From: Pteria penguin
Lineage: Eukaryota; Mollusca; Bivalvia; Pterioida; Pteriidae
Direction of reading: 5' to 3'
Length of the DNA: 64,000 nucleotides
NCBI GenBank assembly: GCA_035048485.1
Contig: CM068581.1
Span: 67,427,881-67,491,880, forward strand
Below the pieces are notes generated by a model, which was not told the origin of the DNA, made no database searches, and saw only the letters and a list, made by a program, of their open reading frames with translations. This document shows positions 57,456 through 64,000 of this stretch, piece by piece (position 1 is the stretch's first letter; the number at the start of each line of letters is the position of its first letter). Position numbers and translations under genes: made by a program.

Positions 57456-58734
57456 GCAAAACTCTGTTTATAAGATCAGACACGATAATCATCTTTCAAA
57501 ATAAAGTGTTTGTATTAGGAATGAAAATGATTGATCAAATATAAATTTCATTTTCAATTTTGAATAAAAATAAAATTATTTTTATTCTCATAGACATCGT
57601 TTACACCATCAAGGTTTCTAAATATCATAATACATGTAATTATTTCATGGAAATGGAGGGAAAAATGAAATATGTCACTATTCTCTATGTTGTATCAGGG
57701 ACTTATACATGTATATCTAAAGATATTAGATATATAAGTCCTTGGTTGTATGCTCCTTTTTTTTGTTTTTGGCAAAATTTTCCTATCAATTCTTGTTGTA
57801 TCAGCAATGTATTTCTATGATAATCAAGGTACATTCTAAAGTTTATCCAATGACAAATCGAGACAAATTTCACATTTAATGTAAATGTAAATATGGATAT
57901 TTATTATTCAATGACAATGACAATACACTATTACATACATAAGAAAATACACATACACCTCACTATGAGGTAAAAATAGTTACATACAAATTGGACAACG
58001 ATACTATAAAATTATACATTACAATAACTATATTACTGAACTACTGTGCAATGTAATAATACAACAATTGTAGAAATAATAATATTAATTATGATATAGT
58101 ATTATTTCTTTACTTTAGTGCATTAAATATATAATTTGATAAATCAACCCAATAGTTGGATCTGTAACTGATATGTTATATGTTAATAAAAGTAAAAATG
58201 TTTTATTTTCATATACTTTTTACAAATTACCAGATGACTGAAAATGTAAAATATAAAATAAGCATATGCTCTACACATTAAAAGTGATCAAATAGCCACA
58301 TGCCCCATGCCCGATATCCTGTGTCTGTTTGTTATAGTGCAAATTGTATAATATTAAAAATAAAGCTTAAAAAACCCAAACAACAACAAAAAATACAACA
58401 ACAACAACAACGAATATGTTATGAAGATTTACTTATTCTTCTATTCATTAAAACCCTGTTTCTCTAGATATATTATTGTTACTGTGGTTACTGTGAAGAA
58501 ATGCAACACTGTGGAATATTAAGTTGTACCTTTCATAGGAATTACAAGGCCTATAAATAACTATTTTATCCTGCTTTATGATTAGGATATTTTTGCATAC
58601 ATTTCTGTGATAAACATTTTTCTTGTTTGTTTTAGGTTAATTAAAAAAAAATCAATGACCAAGAAAAAAAAATACCTAAACAAAAAAACCACACACATAA
58701 TCAACGTTTTGTTTTAATTGATAACAAATTCATG
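57456..58734. other. AT-rich noncoding, possibly further LINE tail remnants near 57895
   Basis: 57895-57960 (TATTTATTATTCAATGACAA...) has the style of LINE 3' UTRs in this window, but no coding remnant is attached. An 86-codon plus-strand frame at 57560 has no family motif. Confidence 0.3.
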
Positions 58735-59442
58735 TCAATTCAATTCAATGTATTCAATGCCATACAGAAAATAAGAAAGAACATATATATATTGATTGAT
58801 TGATTTTTGTTTTACGTCACACCACGAATATTTCACGTATATGGTGACGGCATCTGCCTGATGCGGGGCATACAAATTTTGACCTTTGCAACGTACCCGC
58901 CCGAAGCAGTGAGGGATCTTTAACGTGCCACACATACCACGACACGGGGCCTCGGTTTTTAATGTCTCACCCGAAAGACAGGACACCGGCATGACCAGAG
59001 CGGGACTCGAACCTCCCGATCAGGAATCCGACGCGATACCACTAGGCCACTCCGGCTTAAGAACATATATACATACATATATGAATATATGGGGAAACAA
59101 AAGAAGAAGAAGAAAATATATAGATACATGAGAATATGGAGGGAAAACAGTGATTGATATATGTACAAGGTACAAGATGCTGACAGAACGTTAAATACTT
59201 ATGTGTTTTATATCAATGCAAATGGAGAGCGAAATTCTTTGCAATAGAAGATATATCTCGATCCATACTTACAAATGTAAACATAAATATACACATAAAC
59301 ATAAATACACTTATCTATACACACTTAAGAACTGCATTAAGTATATTATGAAGACGATAACATTACATGGACCTCTGTTTACAAGACAAATAAAGATACT
59401 TCCTAAGCTTTGTTAACTGTTTTACATTATTAATACTAGGTA
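58735..59442 (-). pseudogene. 3' half of an older LINE copy (interrupted)
   Basis: The minus strand from 59460 to about 59365 reads FKFVKLPSINNVKQLTKLRKY, matching YKLIQIFASQNVKELCNLGKY of the full-length ORF2 end. The following 3' UTR seems to extend to about 58735, where 'tcaatgccatacag' resembles the 3' UTR of the nested copy near 59478. A SINE interrupts it at 58790-59058. The other half is at 60354-60470. Confidence 0.65.
58790..59058 (-). mobile_element. tRNA-headed SINE inserted in a LINE 3' UTR
   Basis: Inverted (ATTG)n tail, full core, B-box region 'gggactcgaacctccc' and head 'aggccactccggctt'. The duplication AAGAACATATATA lies at 58777-58789 and 59059-59071. Confidence 0.9.
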
Positions 59443-59460
59443 ATTTAACAAATTTAAATA

Positions 59461-60308
59461 TATAGTTTATTTATCAAATGCCATACAGCATATAGATATA
59501 TAATACAAAACAGTGATTACATATACAAATACACATCAAGGTCAAGTACAAGTAGATCATATAATATGCATACACGCATATACACATACATACACACATA
59601 TACACACATACATACATATATATATATACATATATATACATACATACACATACATATACATACACATACATAAGCATGATTATGAAAAATATAATAGATA
59701 TGATAGTGCAGATTGAAAAAAAGATGAATAAAAAATGTAAATAAGATTTCACACATTTTTTCTTATTGAAAAGGCTTGTTTAATAAATTTACCAATGTTT
59801 CTCAGTTCTTTAACATTTTGAGAACTCAGCAGTTGAGTTAATTTGAAGACAGAGGGGCGATTATAATAATAACTTTTTAAAAATTTACATCTCAGAGCCG
59901 AATATGCGGGACATTTAAGCATAAAATGAAATTCGCAGTGGACAGAGTCTTCTACACACAGGAACATTCTTATATCTACCAGTCTCAATTGACAAGCAGT
60001 GAGAAGAAAGTCTCAACTTACAGATGTATTTTTTATATTGATTGTACATAGGTTTGGACAAATAACTTTGCAAATTTACGCTGTCAACAATATGTCGATA
60101 CAAGAAACATTTAGAAGAATCGTTTATATCACCAAGTACAGACTGCTTATACATATCCATGAGCCGTTGTTTAACATTGCATATTATATATTGTATGTCT
60201 ACACCACTACAACATGTAAAAATATCACTCATCCCAATTTCAGATAAAATATTATGTACATTAGCAATCCAGTTTTTACAATTAGGATTTTGATAATATT
60301 CTTGATAT

Positions 60309-60353
<45 letters not shown>
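59461..60353 (-). pseudogene. 5'-truncated LINE inserted into an older LINE
   Basis: The minus strand encodes the last 190 or so residues of ORF2: IYQEYYQNPNCKNWIANVHN, 'CNVKQRLMDMYKQSVL', 'YICKLRLSSHCLSIETGRYK', then a deletion of about 20 nt that removes part of the zinc-knuckle and shifts frame, then EFHFMLKCPAY, 'FLKSYYYNRPSVFKLTQL', 'SSQNVKELRNIGKFIKQAF'. It ends AATAAACTATA at 59461. The 18-bp duplication ATTTAACAAATTTAAATA lies at 59443-59460 and 60354-60371. An A-run of about 40 (60314-60353) sits at the 5' junction. Confidence 0.85.
59575..59680. repeat. (CATA)n/(TACA)n low-complexity in the nested LINE 3' UTR
   Basis: Interrupted ACATA/TATACA repeats; open frames rich in Tyr/Val/Cys or Thr/His/Ile are artefacts. 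Confidence 0.85.
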
Positions 60354-60357
<4 letters not shown>

Positions 60358-60470
60358 AACAAATTTAAATACACTAGGCCTTCTATAATAATATGGTTTT
60401 ATATATTGATGTGGAATGATAAGAATTCAACATTGGCTGTTTATAGACAGGCTTTGTAATTATATTGATT
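60354..60470 (-). pseudogene. 5' half of the interrupted older LINE
   Basis: The minus strand gives PHQYIKPYYYRRPSVFKFVK (cf. FLKKYYYARPSVYKLIQ), with stops and frame changes just upstream (VEF...). With 58735-59442 it forms one copy split by the nested LINE. Confidence 0.7.
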
Positions 60471-60640
60471 ATATTGATGATTGAATATCGGTGTGTTTTA
60501 AGCAAATTTGATATTCTTGTACACAAGACAAGCATTTTCACACAAAATAAAAATCTCGTGACAATAACGGCTATTATGTCTTAAAGAGACTTCATACACT
60601 ATATACATAAACATATATCAAAACAAATTTAGGCTAAATC

Positions 60641-60790
60641 CAGTGGCGGATCCAGGAGGATGCCCCAATAGAAAAAAGGGGTGGGGGCACATGTGAAGTA
60701 GCCAAACTACTCAGCCATATTTGGTGCCATATCTGGATTTTTACTTATAAATATGAGGCGAAAAGGGGGGGGGCTCTAAATCCGCCACTG
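60641..60790. mobile_element. MITE with CAGTGGCGGAT terminal inverted repeats (copy 3)
   Basis: CAGTGGCGGATCCAGGAGG at left and CTCTAAATCCGCCACTG at right, in reverse orientation relative to copies 1 and 2. AAATC on both sides supports a 5-bp duplication. Confidence 0.82.
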
Positions 60791-60794
60791 AAAT

Positions 60795-61775
60795 CTAATG
60801 TTAATACATGTAAATATTCAATGTTATTTAAGGAAATTAACATGCGTAAAGTTTTCGTTTCATTTAAACACTAATGATATTAATAACCACAGAATATAGA
60901 ATAAAACTTTTGCTTTTATTATATGAAATGTTTTTCTAATTGATTAAATATTTAACATTTATTCATAATTTGGTGAAATAAATCTAGTATATTAGTAATG
61001 AAGAAAGGATGAGAGGGGTGGTTGCAAGCTGCACTTGTTTTGTCGGGTTCCACTTGCTGCGCAAAGCAGTAATTAAAAATTTGTTCAAGAGTAATCAAAG
61101 ACAATAAGTACACGCGAACCCAGTCAGACGATTCTTTGTTGTATCTATTTCCTGTAGTAGATGGTATAAATGGATAGTTATATTGTAAACTCCTTCAAAA
61201 GTGTGAAATGGAATTTGACATGGATTTGAGTTTCCTATACATCACACCCGACCAAAAAAGTAACATCCGTAACGCCCTTTGGGTAGAGAAATAGAGATCG
61301 CACTCGTGCACTGCGTTTGTATGCCTGTCCAGTCACTGTGATTAAACCGTAAAATTGCCTGTGGTATGTGTTTCTCATAAGTTGTTATTTTTATGAATGA
61401 AGTAATTATTAATTGACATATTTCTCATTTCCGTTATTTTTTGAATGTGAGAAAATTTGAAGTACTGTTAAGTACTATTTCCGGTTTTGAAAATGATACA
61501 CATTTTTACATATGTAACATTGTGTATAATTATATTAATTTTTGTGAGATATACCGAGTAAAGAATTTGGGAAGACATAATGGTTACCAAACCCACCTTA
61601 CAATGCTTAATAGAATCTACCTCTTATGTCCGGTGATGATTGAGAAATCCACAATCCAGAGTGTCAAATTTACTTTGCCTATGCGGAAGCATGGACTAGA
61701 CAATTTGACACGAGGGTTTGTAAATTTCTCATTCATCATCGGATATTAGAGGTTGATTGTTTTTCTCCCATTGAT
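60795..61775. other. No feature recognised
   Basis: Noncoding AT-rich sequence; a 102-codon plus-strand frame at 61441-61749 shows no known motif and is not supported further. Confidence 0.35.
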
Positions 61776-61777
61776 TA

Positions 61778-61953
61778 CTAGACCCTTTCGACGTTACTGT
61801 GGGACTAACATTTCAGTTGGCAAAATGATAACGGTTCCCGCAATATGACGTCAGGGACAAACAATTTTTTATTATGACGTCCAAATTTTTATGGGAAACG
61901 TTATATTTGCCAACCAAAATGTTGGTAACGCAATAACAGCGAAAGTTTCTATT
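61778..61953. mobile_element. Imperfect foldback element with GACGTC at its centre
   Basis: Left 'ccctttcgacgttactg', 'aacatttcagttggcaaa', 'taacggttccc' pair with right 'gggaaacgtta', 'tttgccaaccaaaatgtt', 'caataacagcgaaag'. The centre holds two GACGTC/GACGTC-like sites. Confidence 0.6.
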
Positions 61954-61954
61954 T

Positions 61955-62805
61955 GTCCCTTTAATTGGTCATTTTCCTTTGCGTTATGTTGGAAAATGAA
62001 CAAAAATTAGGTCGCTTGACATTGACGTATGTCGTGTTTGTTTATGTCGCCATAATAAAATTAAGTGCGAAATAGATCGTGTAGCTTGCCATCCATCCCG
62101 CCCCCTCTCTCCCTTGTGGATGACAGGCTAATCATTTCATACCGCTTGTAAAGATAATTCAGTGAATATGGGAGAAAAACGAGTGGATATATACAAGACT
62201 TAATCTATAGATATGTATTATGATCAGTTTTACAATACATATTAAAGAACTTGAAATCTGCGTTCTGAGTTCAACTTAGCAACGAACACAAAACAATCCG
62301 AAGAGTGAAATTAAAGAGGAACTCATGTGAAACACAGAATAACCATATGGAGATCAACGTGAATCAAAAATGTAAATTTAAAATGAAATAGACATCCAAA
62401 ATATAACTTTCACATTACTTCCTCGAAGTTGTCGATATCACCATTATTAACACGTTACAATGAATCCCTACAGAGAAAATTCTTACGCTCGAGTACTGAT
62501 TTCTTAAGACAATTTCTCGACTTTTTTGTTATCAGTTCCGATCCAATCGGAAAAATCATTGATAAACGCGTTGGGAAAAGAATAAAATAAAGCGCAATGT
62601 GTTTTTGGCTCGAGGGGTGCGCTTGAAGTCGAAGGAGATACCCATATGCCTAATAATCGGTTTGAAGATGCTTTGTGATTTATGTAAAAGTTAATGTTCA
62701 TCGTAGTGATAGGTCTTGATGACATTTCTGGATGGATATTGGAAGGGTATACTGGTAGTTTTTTTTTTCATATGAGTAATCACAACGGCACTGCATTTGT
62801 ATTCA
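61955..62805. other. No feature recognised
   Basis: Noncoding sequence with no supported gene. Confidence 0.35.
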
Positions 62806-62808
62806 AGA

Positions 62809-62908
62809 AACACGATGAATTATAAGTTTTTTAATTACATAAAAATTTCAGTATTAAAGAAATACTGAAACTTTTATGTAAATAAAAAAACTTATAATTC
62901 ATCGTGTT
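62809..62908. mobile_element. 100-bp hairpin (foldback)
   Basis: AACACGATGAATTATAAG starts the left arm; CTTATAATTCATCGTGTT ends the right arm. The arms are about 46 bp with one or two mismatches and the loop is about 7 nt. Confidence 0.8.
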
Positions 62909-63104
62909 ATTGCAACATAAATAAAACTGCGAATATGATGTTGCAAAAGGTAATGGTTATGTCAAAATGTAAATGGTGGAAGTTAGGTCTTAAGTGTGTG
63001 AGGAGAAAAGTGACGTTTGGGGGATTCAATCTCCACAGTTTAGTAATGCAGTCGTAACTAGTATAGTTGTGCAAAATTGTTACAGAATATTTATAAATAA
63101 GTAA

Positions 63105-63334
63105 CGGAGCAACCATTTGATTTTAAGGGGGGGGGGGGGGGGGGGCAGGAAGACTTTGCAAAAAAAAACCCCCGGCCCAAAATTTGGTAAAATAAAAAAC
63201 CCGGCAAACCCCCCCCCCCCCCCAATAAATAAATATAAAAATAATCCGGCTCTGAAATTTGGCAAAAAAAAAAAAAATATTCAGGCCCATGAAAGTCTTC
63301 CTGCCCCTCTCATAAAAATCAAATAGTTGCTCCC
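63105..63334. mobile_element. MITE with GGAGCAACCATTTG ends and TAA duplication (copy 2)
   Basis: Inverted ends, 'ggcaggaagactttgc' and 'gaaagtcttcctgcc', and TAA on both sides (63102-63104, 63335-63337) match the copy at 45217. A G-run of about 18 and a C-run of about 14 lie inside. Confidence 0.82.
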
Positions 63335-63475
63335 TAATAAATACATATACAATTATACAGCTATAGAGATATACCGTTAAAGAAGTATAATGTTTTATAA
63401 CAAGCATATACAAAACACCTAACATAGGGCATCTATGGCATTTTCCGTAATAAGGAAGGCTAAGATGGCATTTAC

Positions 63476-63604
63476 CAGTGGCGAATTCAGAGAAGCAAGA
63501 TTCCACTTCCCCCATTAAAAAGTTTTCATAAGACGGTTTAAATTTATTTCATTGTTCTTGTAACCACGCCTCCTTCAGTTTCTAAAATCCTGGATCCGCC
63601 GCTG
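63476..63604. mobile_element. MITE with CAGTGGCG ends (copy 4, diverged)
   Basis: CAGTGGCGAATTCAGAG at left and AATCCTGGATCCGCCGCTG at right; the internal sequence differs from copies 1-3. Confidence 0.7.
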
Positions 63605-64000
63605 GTTATACCTACAGGACGTCAAGATGTCGTTTCACACGTGATAAGCCAGTATCACCACTATCTCCTGCCAGTCTGAACACGGTGTTACAGTTCTAAC
63701 ATGGCTTTGGCGACATCGACACGTGGTTATCTCATACCAAATCTCTTCCTCTCATTTTCTTCGTGTGTCCAAAAGATGCCATGCTGAGAAAAATAATATC
63801 TTTGGATGACAGTTGGGATAATCCTTTGAATTCCGACCGTTAGTCGTAAATGATACGGAAGAGTTTAAGGAGAGACAAATTTCGATCTGAATATAAAGGG
63901 GAGGGGATAAGGGCATTTTAAATCGAATGATATGGTTTGTTTTGGTTTGAAATGGTTTATTGTCGAATCATGTAGTTTAATAATTATATCCATATAAAGG
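63605..64000. other. No feature recognised
   Basis: Noncoding sequence to the end of the window. Confidence 0.35.

Noticed and set aside
15389..59058. Functional tRNA genes at the GTGGCCTAGTGG...GGTTCGA segments
   Set aside because: Each is followed by the same non-tRNA core and tail and several have target-site duplications, so they are SINE heads.

Overview
The window looks like nuclear DNA of a marine mollusc, most probably a bivalve. It is AT-rich and gene-poor. It carries many copies of a tRNA-headed SINE ending in (ATCA)n, foldback and MITE-type elements, a modular repeat whose ends carry GGCCC hairpins, a LINE with APE endonuclease and reverse transcriptase, and a long minisatellite. 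No prokaryotic features were seen. Assignment to bivalves rests on recognising these repeat styles and is an inference.

Only three host loci are supported. (1) 786-5255, minus strand: part of a secreted or surface protein. A Cys-containing module exon (1810-2130) is joined by phase-1 introns to a Thr-rich mucin-like exon (786-1129) and probably to a small upstream exon (5202-5255). (2) 36828-38364, plus strand: a two-exon gene for a CARD-type death-fold protein whose tail holds two YxN motifs. (3) 53220-54600, minus strand: an intronless Olig-family bHLH transcription factor with TATA and CCAAT motifs upstream and a poly(A) signal downstream.

The rest is mostly repeats. 7556-12753 is a (TA)n tract followed by about 113 copies of a 44-bp unit. 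29191-33867 (minus) is a LINE whose ORF1 and ORF2 look intact and lie in one frame, separated by a single TAG. Decayed relatives lie at 23700-24060, 26220-26335, 28185-28545 and 58735-60470; the last is one LINE nested in another. A different reverse-transcriptase relic is at 5866-6600. About a dozen SINE copies are scattered through the window, eight or nine with recognisable target-site duplications. One is split by a 2-kb repeat element (39083-41115) and one sits inside a 19-bp tandem array. Smaller tandem arrays are at 14031, 15687, 24497, 35725, 42581, 43765, 48789 and 49215.

The host genes show no operon-like relation to one another. The main points of interest are the single-stop ORF1/ORF2 arrangement of the LINE, the CARD protein with YxN motifs, a minisatellite that seems to have grown out of a SINE core, and several large hairpins. 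All boundaries, splice sites and families were read by eye, without alignment or expression data.
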